Part shown: positions 1 through 8,612 of the stretch, one piece after another
Numbering within the stretch: the first letter of the stretch is position 1
Layout: every line of letters begins with the position of its first letter
Assembly (NCBI GenBank): GCA_002718135.1
Contig: PBDN01000019.1
Span: forward strand, 196,805-260,804
Length of the DNA: 64,000 bases
Direction of reading: 5' to 3'
Origin: Pelagibacteraceae bacterium
GTDB taxonomy: Bacteria; Pseudomonadota; Alphaproteobacteria; HIMB59; GCA-002718135
The notes under the pieces: generated by a model
Seen by the model: the letters and a program-made list of their open reading frames with translations, nothing else
Databases searched by the model: none
Told to the model about the DNA's origin: nothing
Program-made: the position numbers and the translations under genes

Positions 1-550
1 AAATATCACCCTCCGTGGGGGGGATTCCATCATGTAAAAAGCTCTCACAAAATCCCGGCAACCCGTTGAGTTCATGCAGTTTATTTGATGTGTTACGCGA
101 CTGGTTTCCGGTAACTGGGAAGCCCTTTTCAGCGTAGTGTATCGCCGCCTCGAGCAACTCCTCGCGTGATTTTGTACCTCCCAAATCATCCGCCAGGCCG
201 AGTGCCACCCGCCAGCCGGATAGTGTGCCCGCCACAGTATTAGCCGCCAGCGGACCTCGCGACGGAATCGTGTCATGCCCGGCCCGCGCATACAGATCGT
301 CTGTAGCATCTGCAGCAACAGCACCACTGGCATCAATGCCGATCGGTTTCTTGCCAGCTGGTTTGACGATCCAGAAGCCGTCGCCACCGATAGCATTCAT
401 ATGTGGATACACCACTGTGATTGCTGCCGCCATAGCGATCATCGCCTCGACCGCGTTACCGTCATTGCGCAAAACGTCACGGCCGGCATCCGCAGCTAGG
501 TGGTGGGGGGCGGAGACGATACCGTCACTCGAAAAAACCGAATTAAGCAA
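1..550 (-). CDS. Gamma-glutamyltranspeptidase family protein, N-terminal part (cut by window edge)
   Basis: The reverse strand stays open from about 550 to the window edge, and its product reads like the start of a gamma-glutamyltransferase (Ntn-hydrolase). Visible are a D-G-I-V-S-A-P-H-H-L-A start, then A-G-x-x-V-L-R-N-D-G-N-A-V-E-A, then N-A-I-G-G-D-G-F-W, the usual N-terminal block of the family. The catalytic Thr and the small subunit lie outside. There is no ATG in a suitable place. A TTG at 550-548, eight bases after an AGGA, is the best start and overlaps the upstream lactonase-like gene by 8 bp, which suggests translational coupling. The substrate (glutathione or another gamma-glutamyl or acyl amide) cannot be told. 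A run of seven G at 17-23 lies inside the gene. Confidence 0.82.
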   Translation of the reverse strand, partial: MLNSVFSSDGIVSAPHHLAADAGRDVLRNDGNAVEAMIAMAAAITVVYPHMNAIGGDGFWIVKPAGKKPIGIDASGAVAADATDDLYARAGHDTIPSRGPLAANTVAGTLSGWRVALGLADDLGGTKSREELLEAAIHYAEKGFPVTGNQSRNTSNKLHELNGLPGFCESFLHDGIPPTEGDI

Positions 551-1400
551 TTTGAGATTTCCTGTTTGCAGCCAAATGAACCTCTGCCACCGGGTGGTAT
601 CCAGCTTCGAATACAGGGTGACGCAGGAATAGTTCTGGATCGTGACCTGGGACTATGCGGTCGGTCTTCCCGCCGACAGCGTCACGTATATCCCGGTAAA
701 CCTTTATCAGATTCCAAGTATTTCCTTGCACATAGGCTGGGGGCCACATGCGTTCGATATTCTCGTACCAATAGACGCAATCTCCTGCGACGACATAAGG
801 TCCGTCAGAGGTCTGAACCTCCACCCATTGGCAGCCAAAAGTGTGAGATTCATAGGCTAGCCGACACCAGACACCAGGCGCGAATTCGGTGTCACCGTCC
901 ATGAGGTTAACCCTTCCCTCCGACAGAAGGAATTCGACCGCATCGAGATCCTTTTCTTGCATTGATGATAGCGGCCACATGGTAGTGTCGGACCCCAGCC
1001 CGTCCGGCATCCCGTATACCTCTTTCCAGCCTTCATACTCAGTGCGTTGAACATGAAAGATGGCATTCGGAAATTGTTCGAGATTGCCAGCATGGTCGAA
1101 ATGAAGATGGGTCAAGATTACATCTTCAATGTCCTCCGGTGCAAAGCCAACCTTGGCGAGGATCGTGTCCGGTTGTTCAACATTTTCATAATTTTTGCCG
1201 CTAGGGGACCAATCTCCCTTCATTCCGGTGTCTATTAGGATCGGCTTTTCGGAGTCGACCTCGCCGCCATAGATCAGAGAATAGATCATAGGGTTGTTGA
1301 TGCGGCCTTTATTTGAATTGACCAGTGTGCCGCCGAAGAAATCCCGCGGCATATCCGACCGCGCATAGCGGAACGCCCAAATTGACCAATCTGCAGCCAT
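543..1400 (-). CDS. Metallo-beta-lactamase-fold hydrolase, N-acyl homoserine lactonase-like
   Basis: This 285-residue protein has the metal-binding motif H98-L-H-F-D-H103, a following S-H-T-F-G-C-Q histidine, an Asp in the A-G-D-C segment and a final P-G-H-D-P-E histidine. This is the two-metal set of lactonase-type metallo-beta-lactamases. No signal peptide is visible, so it is probably cytoplasmic. Its closest functional class by motif spacing is the AttM/AiiB type that opens homoserine lactones, but related enzymes act on other lactones or esters. Its stop codon overlaps the start of the gamma-glutamyltransferase-like gene, so the two probably share a message and perhaps a substrate. The fold is certain; the substrate is inferred. 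Confidence 0.85.
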   Translation of the reverse strand: MAADWSIWAFRYARSDMPRDFFGGTLVNSNKGRINNPMIYSLIYGGEVDSEKPILIDTGMKGDWSPSGKNYENVEQPDTILAKVGFAPEDIEDVILTHLHFDHAGNLEQFPNAIFHVQRTEYEGWKEVYGMPDGLGSDTTMWPLSSMQEKDLDAVEFLLSEGRVNLMDGDTEFAPGVWCRLAYESHTFGCQWVEVQTSDGPYVVAGDCVYWYENIERMWPPAYVQGNTWNLIKVYRDIRDAVGGKTDRIVPGHDPELFLRHPVFEAGYHPVAEVHLAANRKSQIA

Positions 1401-1630
1401 GATTTAACTCCTTTTTATCCACCGTTACTGCCCGTCTAGGACCCGCCCAGAGATGAGCTGTGAGCGGCCCTAAGAAAGAGGGGGAAATGGGTAGACTCGT
1501 GTACAAAGGGACTATGGAACGATGATCACTGACCTTACCGTCTCGCGCGTTAATCTCACCGGCGTCTATTTTCATTACGCAGTTGGCGCCATATTAGCAT
1601 ATCCCAATTGTCTTCATCACGAAACGTTCC
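1401..1630. other. Intergenic region upstream of the lactonase-like gene
   Basis: No convincing gene, RNA or strong repeat is seen in this part of the 471-bp gap between cobB and the lactonase-like gene. Short reading frames on both strands look like chance. It probably holds the promoter of the lactonase/gamma-glutamyltransferase unit. The rest of the gap (1631-1871) contains a possible small gene. Confidence 0.4.
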
Positions 1631-1810
1631 TTATAGAATTGTTATACCATCGGGGTCTCTACCGAGCATCTTCTGGAAGGCGGTGCAAGCGCCCGTCTCA
1701 ACGGCGGCAGCATCCACATACGCGCCGCCGTTATATTTGCGCTCACTGTCCTGCCAAACAGACCACGGCCAGTCGGTTGATCTGTCGCGCTGTGACCAAC
1801 GTTTTTTCAT
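1631..1810 (-). CDS. Hypothetical small protein (59 aa)
   Basis: A reading frame just downstream of cobB on the same strand starts with ATG at 1810 and encodes 59 residues rich in Trp, Arg and Asp near the start (W-P-W-S-V-W). Codon use looks like that of the neighbouring real genes, with G or C common in third positions, which favours a true gene. The ribosome-binding site is weak: AAAGG lies only two bases before the ATG. A longer frame (start 1912) would overlap the cobB end and is less likely. I do not recognise the family and no function is proposed. It could be a chance frame. Confidence 0.35.
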   Translation of the reverse strand: MKKRWSQRDRSTDWPWSVWQDSERKYNGGAYVDAAAVETGACTAFQKMLGRDPDGITIL

Positions 1811-1871
1811 AACCTTTATCAAAGATTTCTTATGGGGAGCGCGAGATAGTAAATCAAACCGAGAGACTAGT

Positions 1872-3188
1872 TCATCGCCGATCAATAAGGTGGATGAATG
1901 ACCCCATGACATTGCCTCGCCGCAGACCGTGGGTACCTAGATCGATACCAGCAGCATCCGTTGCTGTGAACAAGCAGTCAGTATCTTCCTCGTTCACTAG
2001 GCTGGAGAAGTGGAACTCGTGCGCACCGTACACTGTGCCGGTAGGGCCCAACGGTGTGTCGGAAATCAGTTTCACTTCGCGGTACCCCAGATGCATTTTA
2101 CGGTCAGCAAAGCTAGTCTCCAAAGGCAGAAGTTTGGCCATCTGATGCGTATCGCCTTCAGAATCGGTCAGCGTCTCGCCCATCACCATAAAACCGCCGC
2201 ATTCGCCATAGACGACAGCTCCGCGATCAGCAGCTGATTTTAAACCAAGCAAAAACGTTCGCGCGCCTGACAAAGTGCGAGCATGTAATTCCGGATATCC
2301 GCCGGGCAAATAAACCGCGTCCGCTAAACCATCTGGTGCTTCATCAGCCAGCGGCGAGAATGAAACAAGTTCTGCATCGGCAGCAAGCCAGCCATCGAGT
2401 ACATGGCGGTAATGAAAACGGAACGCCTCGTCCGAAGCAACGGCAATCCTTTTACCGATGGGTGGTACTGGCTGCGGCGGGGCACCGCCGGGACGGGGCG
2501 GGACCACAGACATTAGATCGCGAAGACCGGTAATATCAATACTCGATGCTACCAGATCTGCGGCAGCATCTAGAAATTTTTCCAGCGCCATCAGCTCACA
2601 AGCCTGCACCAATCCGAGATGGCGCTCTGGAACCACGATACCCGGCATCCTCGGCACACACCCAAGCACTGGAATACCGAGCGGCGCGGCAGCCTCTTTC
2701 AACATATCGGCATGGCGCACACTACCGATCCGATTAAATATCACGCCAGCAACTATGACGTCCTCGCGGAAGCTGGCGAAGCCATGTAGCGTAGCGGCGG
2801 CACTCTGGGCCTGCGCACTGGCATCGACCACCAGAATCACTGGCAGACCGAGCTGCGCTGCTACATCGGCGGTAGAACCGTATGTCTCGCCTGAGACACC
2901 CTGTGCACCGTCAAACAACCCCATCACCCCCTCACCGAAAACAATTTCGGAATAGGCAGCCACCTTGCCGAACAACTTCGAGATTGTACCCGGGCGCATT
3001 GCCCATCCGTCGATATTGAGGCAATGGCGTCCACTTGCAGCGGTATGAAATCCCGGATCGATGTAGTCAGGACCTATTTTAAAGGAAGACACTGGCACGT
3101 TATTACGTGCGAAATGACGCAGAAGACCAAGGGTAATGGTAGTTTTTCCGCTGCCCGACGCCGGCGCAGCGATAACGGCACCGTACAT
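1872..3188 (-). CDS. cobB: Cobyrinate (hydrogenobyrinate) a,c-diamide synthase
   Basis: CobB/CbiA amidates the a and c side chains of the corrin ring using glutamine and ATP. The 438-residue protein has the usual two parts. The N-terminal P-loop domain opens with A-P-A-S-G-S-G-K-T-T near residue 8. The C-terminal class I glutamine amidotransferase domain carries the nucleophile in Y-G-E-C-G-G-F and a late S-F-I-H histidine segment. Length is normal. It lies 6 bp downstream of cobA on the same strand, so the two are cotranscribed. The sequence cannot say whether the substrate already contains cobalt; the neighbouring CbiX, CbiG and CbiD suggest that it does. Confidence 0.95.
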   Translation of the reverse strand: MYGAVIAAPASGSGKTTITLGLLRHFARNNVPVSSFKIGPDYIDPGFHTAASGRHCLNIDGWAMRPGTISKLFGKVAAYSEIVFGEGVMGLFDGAQGVSGETYGSTADVAAQLGLPVILVVDASAQAQSAAATLHGFASFREDVIVAGVIFNRIGSVRHADMLKEAAAPLGIPVLGCVPRMPGIVVPERHLGLVQACELMALEKFLDAAADLVASSIDITGLRDLMSVVPPRPGGAPPQPVPPIGKRIAVASDEAFRFHYRHVLDGWLAADAELVSFSPLADEAPDGLADAVYLPGGYPELHARTLSGARTFLLGLKSAADRGAVVYGECGGFMVMGETLTDSEGDTHQMAKLLPLETSFADRKMHLGYREVKLISDTPLGPTGTVYGAHEFHFSSLVNEEDTDCLFTATDAAGIDLGTHGLRRGNVMGSFIHLIDRR

Positions 3189-3194
3189 CAGGCG

Positions 3195-4034
3195 CTAACC
3201 CACTTCGCGCTCGGTACGATTGCCGAGCGGATCAGATGTCAGCATTTTACCGCCGAGCGCGCCAGCCCAATCAAGTCCATCGCGGAGGCGGACTACCTCT
3301 CCGATTACCACCATGGCAGGCGGCTTAACCTCCGAATATGCGACGTCTTCGACGCACCGGCCAAGTGTGGTTTCCATCACCATCTCGTCATCTCGCGTCG
3401 CATTAGATACGACAGCGACAGCTTCATCTGGGTGTCGGCCGCCATCGAAAAGACGTTGGCGGATTGTCGCCAGATGCTTAATCGCCATGTAAATTACTAG
3501 CACTGGAGACCCAGCAGCCAGCGCCGGCCAATCAATCCCGTCTGGGATATCACCCGATGCGCCATGACCGGTGATAAACGCAACGGCAGAATTGGTCTCG
3601 CGGTGAGTGAGAGGTATGCCGGCATGGGCAAGCCCGCCAACGCCCGCCGAAATTCCAGGAATAACTCGGAAAGGTATACCCGCTGCCACCAGCGCCAGCG
3701 CCTCTTCGCCGCCACGGCCAAATATGAAAGGATCACCACCTTTGAGCCGCAGGACCCTTTTGCTCTCACGAGCCAGCTTGGCCAGTCGGGCAGAGATGTC
3801 CGGCTGCTTTGGTGACGGCTTGCCGCCGCGCTTGCCGGCATAGACTATTTCACAAGTTTCGGCGGCCTGCTCAAGAATCTTATCGGCGATCAGCGCATCG
3901 TGCACGATCACATCCGCCTGGCGTATGCCGTTGAGCGCGTGGAGTGTCAGCAGCCCCGGGTCACCGGGGCCGGCCCCGGTTAGCCACACCCAACCAGGCT
4001 CGAATTGGGGCATTTCGAAAGTGAGCCGTTCCAT
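3195..4034 (-). CDS. cobA: Uroporphyrinogen-III C-methyltransferase (SUMT)
   Basis: CobA transfers two methyl groups from S-adenosylmethionine to uroporphyrinogen III, giving precorrin-2, the entry point to B12 and siroheme. The 279 residues show the tetrapyrrole methylase signature G-A-G-P-G-D-P-G-L-L-T near residue 20, the R-L-K-G-G-D-P-F-I-F-G-R-G-G-E loop and P-V-L-V-I-Y-M-A downstream. It is a stand-alone SUMT without the CysG oxidase/chelatase part. It is divergent from cbiD with only 29 bp between the start codons, so the two units must share a very compact, A/T-rich promoter region. Confidence 0.95.
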   Translation of the reverse strand: MERLTFEMPQFEPGWVWLTGAGPGDPGLLTLHALNGIRQADVIVHDALIADKILEQAAETCEIVYAGKRGGKPSPKQPDISARLAKLARESKRVLRLKGGDPFIFGRGGEEALALVAAGIPFRVIPGISAGVGGLAHAGIPLTHRETNSAVAFITGHGASGDIPDGIDWPALAAGSPVLVIYMAIKHLATIRQRLFDGGRHPDEAVAVVSNATRDDEMVMETTLGRCVEDVAYSEVKPPAMVVIGEVVRLRDGLDWAGALGGKMLTSDPLGNRTEREVG

Positions 4035-4063
4035 GAAGAACTCTTAACACATATAACAGTGTA

Positions 4064-5152
4064 ATGGCACGTAAGCCCGAAAGAGAATTACGTCGTGGCT
4101 GGACCACGGGCGCCTGCGCGACCGCGGCAGCGAAAGCCGCCTATTCAGCACTTTTGACTGGCCACTTCCCCGATCCGGTACACATTACCCTGCCGAAAGG
4201 CGAGAGGCCCGCGTTTGCACTTGCACGGGAAGAAATTGACAAAAACACCGCCCATGCCGCCATCATTAAGGATGCAGGCGATGATCCTGACGTCACCCAT
4301 GGTGCTTTGATACAGGTCAGTGTCTCTATATGCGGGGCGGGAGACGGTATCAAGTTTCGGGCTGGTGACGGGGTCGGTATAGTTACCCGAGAGGGCCTGC
4401 CGCTCCCGGTTGGAGAGCCAGCTATTAACCCTGCTCCACGTCAGATGATTTCAAATACCATTAACGAAGTTGCATCAGCCCACGGTGGAGACGGAAACGT
4501 GATCATCACCATTTCAGTCGCCGACGGAGCCGCGCTCGCAGAAAAAACATGGAATCCTCGTCTTGGTATTGTCGGTGGGATTTCTATCCTCGGCACTACC
4601 GGTATTGTGGTGCCCTATTCGTGTGCGGCATGGATCGAGTCCATCCATCGGGGAATCGATGTCGCACGCGCGAGCGGTGAACAGACGGTCGCCGGCTGTA
4701 CCGGCAAAACATCCGAAGAAAAGACCCAGACGATGCTAGGGCTACCCAATCATGCGATGGTCGATATGGGTGATTTTGCTGGCGGTATGCTTAAATATCT
4801 ACGTACACACCCTGTGCCAGATGTCGTCATCGGCGGCGGGTTCGCCAAGTTGTGTAAGCTAGCGCAAGGTAACTTGGACCTTCATTCTGGGCGCAGCCAA
4901 GTCGATCTGTCGTGGCTGGCCGGTATCGCCCGGAATCTCGGAGCAGATGACGTCGCACGTGCCGCAATAGAAAACGCAAACACCGCGGCAGAAGTGCTGT
5001 CGCTCGGTCAGACAAATGATATACCACTCGCAGACGAAATTGCCCGCCGCGCCCGAGACGTCGCAAAGGACACTATCGGCAATAGCGGGTCCACAATACG
5101 GGTACTGATTTTCGACCGACAGGGTACCCTCGTAGGTACATCCGATGGCTGA
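4064..5152 (+). CDS. cbiD: Cobalt-precorrin-5B (C1)-methyltransferase
   Basis: CbiD methylates C-1 of the corrin ring and is the oxygen-independent counterpart of CobF. The 362-residue protein starts with the family hallmark R-R-G-W-T-T-G-A-C-A-T-A-A-A-K-A-A and has G-T-T-G-I-V-V-P-Y-S in the middle. Its stop overlaps the start of cobK, so the two are translationally coupled. No CobF is found in the window, so CbiD fills that step. Its presence is one of the main signs that the cluster runs a cobalt-early pathway despite many Cob-type names. Confidence 0.94.
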   Translation: MARKPERELRRGWTTGACATAAAKAAYSALLTGHFPDPVHITLPKGERPAFALAREEIDKNTAHAAIIKDAGDDPDVTHGALIQVSVSICGAGDGIKFRAGDGVGIVTREGLPLPVGEPAINPAPRQMISNTINEVASAHGGDGNVIITISVADGAALAEKTWNPRLGIVGGISILGTTGIVVPYSCAAWIESIHRGIDVARASGEQTVAGCTGKTSEEKTQTMLGLPNHAMVDMGDFAGGMLKYLRTHPVPDVVIGGGFAKLCKLAQGNLDLHSGRSQVDLSWLAGIARNLGADDVARAAIENANTAAEVLSLGQTNDIPLADEIARRARDVAKDTIGNSGSTIRVLIFDRQGTLVGTSDG

Positions 5153-5894
5153 CCGGCCGCGAGCGCTATTGCTGGGCGGTACATCTGAGGCCGTCGCTCT
5201 CGCTCGCAAGACCGCCGAGAATTTTGATGTCACCTACTCGCTGGCCGGACGGACCCGCAACCCGTCTCGTCCCGACAATGTTACCATCCGAACAGGCGGG
5301 TTCGGCGGAGTGGCAGCACTATCCGCTTGGCTGCTTGCACGAAACATTGATTTGGTAGTCGATGCCACCCACCCTTTTGCAGAACAGATTTCTTTAAATG
5401 CGCATAACTCCTGCCAGATAACCGGGATACCACTGCTCCGCCTACTGCGCCCGGCATGGCAGGCAGTCTCCGGTGATATTTGGTACCACGCCGACGACAT
5501 CGCGGACGCTAGCCGAAAAATACGAGCCCTAGGCACAGCCGCATTTCTCTCTGTGGGTCACCAGGAGCTTAGAGCCTTCGCCGGCATAGACGATATTAGA
5601 TTCCTAATACGTACCGTCGATCCACTGGAAACCGTTCCGCTCCTGAAATCCACGTACATTACTGGCCGCGGTCCGTTCTCAGTTGATCAGGAAACGGCGT
5701 TGCTTCAAGCGCACGAAATAGATGTTTTAGTGAGCAAAAATGCTGGCGGTAATGGCGCCTATGCGAAGATTACTGCGGCCAGAAACCTCGGGTTATCGGT
5801 TTTAATGATCGGGCGGCCTTCATCGTTACCCGGAAATACCGTCGATAATATAGACCGTGCGCTGGACTGGATGGGCATGCATCGGCGCCGGTGA
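5145..5894 (+). CDS. cobK: Precorrin-6A / cobalt-precorrin-6A reductase
   Basis: CobK/CbiJ reduces the macrocycle of precorrin-6A with NADPH. The 249 residues begin with L-L-G-G-T-S-E-A, the family nucleotide-binding start, followed by D-A-T-H-P-F-A near residue 70 and T-G-R-G-P-F in the second half, all typical of the family. The start ATG lies inside the last codons of cbiD. The gene ends convergent with cobM. In the 133 bp between them I see no gene and no clear terminator. Confidence 0.92.
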   Translation: MADRPRALLLGGTSEAVALARKTAENFDVTYSLAGRTRNPSRPDNVTIRTGGFGGVAALSAWLLARNIDLVVDATHPFAEQISLNAHNSCQITGIPLLRLLRPAWQAVSGDIWYHADDIADASRKIRALGTAAFLSVGHQELRAFAGIDDIRFLIRTVDPLETVPLLKSTYITGRGPFSVDQETALLQAHEIDVLVSKNAGGNGAYAKITAARNLGLSVLMIGRPSSLPGNTVDNIDRALDWMGMHRRR

Positions 5895-6027
5895 ATTGAA
5901 GACCGTGCCAGAGATAATCAACTATTTCACCGACTGGAATTTCCGCCCAATGGATATCTGGAATAGGGGTATTGGAAGTTTTTATATTAACCGTTCCTTC
6001 TAGAGGAGTAGGGTCGGGTCTGAATAA

Positions 6028-6792
6028 TTATTCTTTACGCCTCGGCCGCAATACGTGCACGTGGTCAGCATCGTATAAAGCAGAATCCGCAAACGCCACG
6101 GGAGACAGTACGCGGCCAACCAAAATCAGGGCGGTGCGCGTGATCTTAGCCTCCCGAACTTGATTACGGATATCAGCCAATGTCCCCTCTATCACCTTTT
6201 CGTCTGGCCAGCTTGCGCGGAACACGACCGCGACCGGACAATCAGCACCGTAATGAGGCGTCAAGGTTTCACAGACATGTTTCAGGTTGCGGACTGATAG
6301 GTGAATTGCCAGCGTCGCTCCAGATCTACCAAGTATATCTAGATCTTCATTCTTGGGCATGGCAGACGCCTTCATCGCGGTACGCGTCAAAATTACCGTC
6401 TGTGACACGTCAGGTAGTGTCAGTTCACGTTTCAGCAATGCGCTTGCAGCCGCATAGGCGGGTACGCCGGGTACGATCTCGAAATCGATGCGGAGCGCGT
6501 TAAGCCGCCGGATCTGTTCGCCTATGGCACCATAAAGAGACGGATCTCCGGAATGGACCCGCGCCACATCATGCCCGACCGCATGGGCCTTTTCCATATA
6601 GCCGATAATATCAGTCAGGGTCATTGATGCAGTGTCGAGAACCAAGGCACCATGGGGTGCGTGGGCTACCACGGCTTCAGGCACCAGAGATCCAGCGTAG
6701 AGACAAACCTCGCACCGCGCGATGACGTCGCGTCCACGAATGGTGAGAAGGTCGGGATCTCCCGGTCCCGCGCCGATGAACCAAACCGTCAT
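6028..6792 (-). CDS. cobM: Precorrin-4 / cobalt-precorrin-4 C11-methyltransferase
   Basis: CobM/CbiF methylates C-11. The product begins M-T-V-W-F-I-G-A-G-P-G-D-P-D-L-L-T, the standard glycine-rich SAM-binding start, and continues with R-V-H-S-G-D-P-S-L-Y-G-A, the conserved second loop. I chose the ATG at 6792, which overlaps the stop of the upstream fusion gene as ATGA. A longer upstream extension in this frame would be unrelated sequence inside that gene. At 254 residues the length is normal. It is the last gene of the cbiX-cobH-cobL-cobI-cbiG/cobJ-cobM unit. Confidence 0.94.
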   Translation of the reverse strand: MTVWFIGAGPGDPDLLTIRGRDVIARCEVCLYAGSLVPEAVVAHAPHGALVLDTASMTLTDIIGYMEKAHAVGHDVARVHSGDPSLYGAIGEQIRRLNALRIDFEIVPGVPAYAAASALLKRELTLPDVSQTVILTRTAMKASAMPKNEDLDILGRSGATLAIHLSVRNLKHVCETLTPHYGADCPVAVVFRASWPDEKVIEGTLADIRNQVREAKITRTALILVGRVLSPVAFADSALYDADHVHVLRPRRKE

Positions 6793-8612
6793 CCCGTGGC
6801 TTTCCTCTCGTTCGATTTTTTTCCGTCGTAGCCGCGCGGAGTGTATACCCACTGCCGTCCGTCGCTTCGCATCACCGCCCGCGTTTCCGAAGAACCTACG
6901 AGGACGATTGTCAACATATCTACGTCGGTAACATCCAACGTTTCCAACGTCACCGTGCGGATTTGTTCTCCATCGCGACCCAGATTGCGGGCCAGAACCA
7001 CCGGTGTCGTCCCGAGGCGGGCATCGAGAAGAATTTCGCGCGCTTTCTTGAGCTGCCAAGTACGACGCATAGAGACCGGATTATAGAATGCGATCACGAA
7101 ATCCCCTTCGGCGGCTGCGCGGACGCGTCGTTCGATGGCGTCCCACGGGGTAAGTAAGTCTGACAGAGAAATAGTGCAGAAATCATGGCCGAGGGGTGCG
7201 CCTGATCTAGCGGCCGCGGCCTGCAGCGCGGAAATCCCAGGACAGACCTCGATCGCAAGACGTTTCCAGTCAGCGTGGCCGCTGGTTTCTAGGAGTTGGA
7301 ATACCAAGGTCGCCATCGCGTAAATTCCAGGATCGCCGGACGAAACCAAGGCGACCGTTTTGCCCGTTGCCGCAATATCGAGCGCGGCATGCGCCCGGGC
7401 CATCTCTTCGCCCAACGGAAAATCGTGACGATTCTTGCCTACTGCGCGGGGTCCAAGAATATCCAGGTACAACGTGTAGCCCACAAGATCAGTCGCTGAC
7501 GCCACCGCAGATTCCGACTCCGAAGTCATCCAACCGTCACTTCCGGGCCCGGTTCCAACAATCAGCAGCCGGCCTTGCGGTAGACCGGTATCGGCTAATA
7601 CTATTGGAGATGGCGCCAGCGCAAGAGCACAGGTGGCTCGCGCGGATTTGATCTTGGCAGAAATCAAATTACCTTCTGGGCCACAGGCCGCGAGCGCGGC
7701 AGCTTCCGATACGCCATGACACCCAACTTCACGAAAAACCACGTCAGACGGATTTTGCAGCCGCGGTGTTTCAGCCTCCAGCGTCTCTGCATCAAAGAAT
7801 CTGGCGGGCACGTTCAGAGATACTGCCAGTGCATGGACTGCCGGCTCGTCCGCCTTAAGGTCTAGGGAAAATACCCCGGCGATAGCTGAAGGGGCGATAT
7901 TCGCCTCTCTCAGTGCTTTATCCGCCAACGCCTCCAGTTCATCCAGCTCAGTGCCTCGTTCGCAGCCGACCCCTATAGCAACTATTGCGGGGTTATAAAC
8001 CAAATGCTTGGCATTACCGGGATCACAATACGGCGTTGAAGAGATACGGAGCGCGCCGGCAAGGTCTCTCGGGATCTGTGTGTCGGCAATAAATTGAGGT
8101 AAAGTGCCGTCGAGGCTCACCGCCTCCCCGGCCAACAGGTCAGCCGTAAAAGACTTTACGTCACTTGGATTAGCTAACACCCACCCGGAGGGTGGATTAT
8201 CAAGTCCGGCACCGAAACGCAGATCCCCGGCCGTTGTAATGGCGGCCGAAACACCAATCGCGTCCGCAATCGTTTTAGCACATTCATTTGCCCCATGATG
8301 CCCTCCCAGAAGTGGAACTACAGTAGAGCCATCTTCGGCGACGGCAATGACGGCAGGTTCGGTGGTCTTGTCAGACAGAGCCGAGCCCAATAGCCGGATC
8401 AATATCCCTGCAGCACAAATACCAATCACGGGTGTACCATGTTCAAACAAAGCACGAACATGATATCCGGTATCTTCAAATACAATATCCACGTCCTGCA
8501 ATCGACTCGCCAAACCATGAATATTGCTACCGGAAACCGCGGATTTAACTTTCCGCGCAGTTACTATCCCGCCCGGCCCGAGTACTATAATTGCAGGCCC
8601 AGTCATTTCCAT
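6789..8612 (-). CDS. cobJ: CbiG-CobJ fusion: cobalt-precorrin-5A hydrolase + precorrin-3B C17-methyltransferase
   Basis: Two enzymes are joined in 607 residues. Residues about 1-345 match CbiG: an N-terminal block with G-I-C-A-A-G-I-L-I-R-L-L, L-L-G-G-H-H-G-A-N-E and I-T-T-A, then a C-terminal CobE-like block starting I-V-A-I-G-V-G-C-E-R-G-T. From about 346 a full tetrapyrrole methylase follows (V-G-T-G-P-G-S; S-S-G-D-P-G-I-Y; F-Y-N-P-V-S), the CobJ/CbiH ring-contracting C17 methyltransferase. CbiG opens the lactone that CbiH makes, so the fusion links consecutive chemistry. The start may be the second ATG at 8606, which overlaps the cobI stop as ATGA. Confidence 0.92.
   Translation of the reverse strand: MEMTGPAIIVLGPGGIVTARKVKSAVSGSNIHGLASRLQDVDIVFEDTGYHVRALFEHGTPVIGICAAGILIRLLGSALSDKTTEPAVIAVAEDGSTVVPLLGGHHGANECAKTIADAIGVSAAITTAGDLRFGAGLDNPPSGWVLANPSDVKSFTADLLAGEAVSLDGTLPQFIADTQIPRDLAGALRISSTPYCDPGNAKHLVYNPAIVAIGVGCERGTELDELEALADKALREANIAPSAIAGVFSLDLKADEPAVHALAVSLNVPARFFDAETLEAETPRLQNPSDVVFREVGCHGVSEAAALAACGPEGNLISAKIKSARATCALALAPSPIVLADTGLPQGRLLIVGTGPGSDGWMTSESESAVASATDLVGYTLYLDILGPRAVGKNRHDFPLGEEMARAHAALDIAATGKTVALVSSGDPGIYAMATLVFQLLETSGHADWKRLAIEVCPGISALQAAAARSGAPLGHDFCTISLSDLLTPWDAIERRVRAAAEGDFVIAFYNPVSMRRTWQLKKAREILLDARLGTTPVVLARNLGRDGEQIRTVTLETLDVTDVDMLTIVLVGSSETRAVMRSDGRQWVYTPRGYDGKKSNERKATG

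Noticed and set aside
6793..7059. An 89-residue N-terminal extension of cobM
   Set aside because: It is the cobJ coding sequence read in another frame; the glycine-rich start of cobM follows at 6792.
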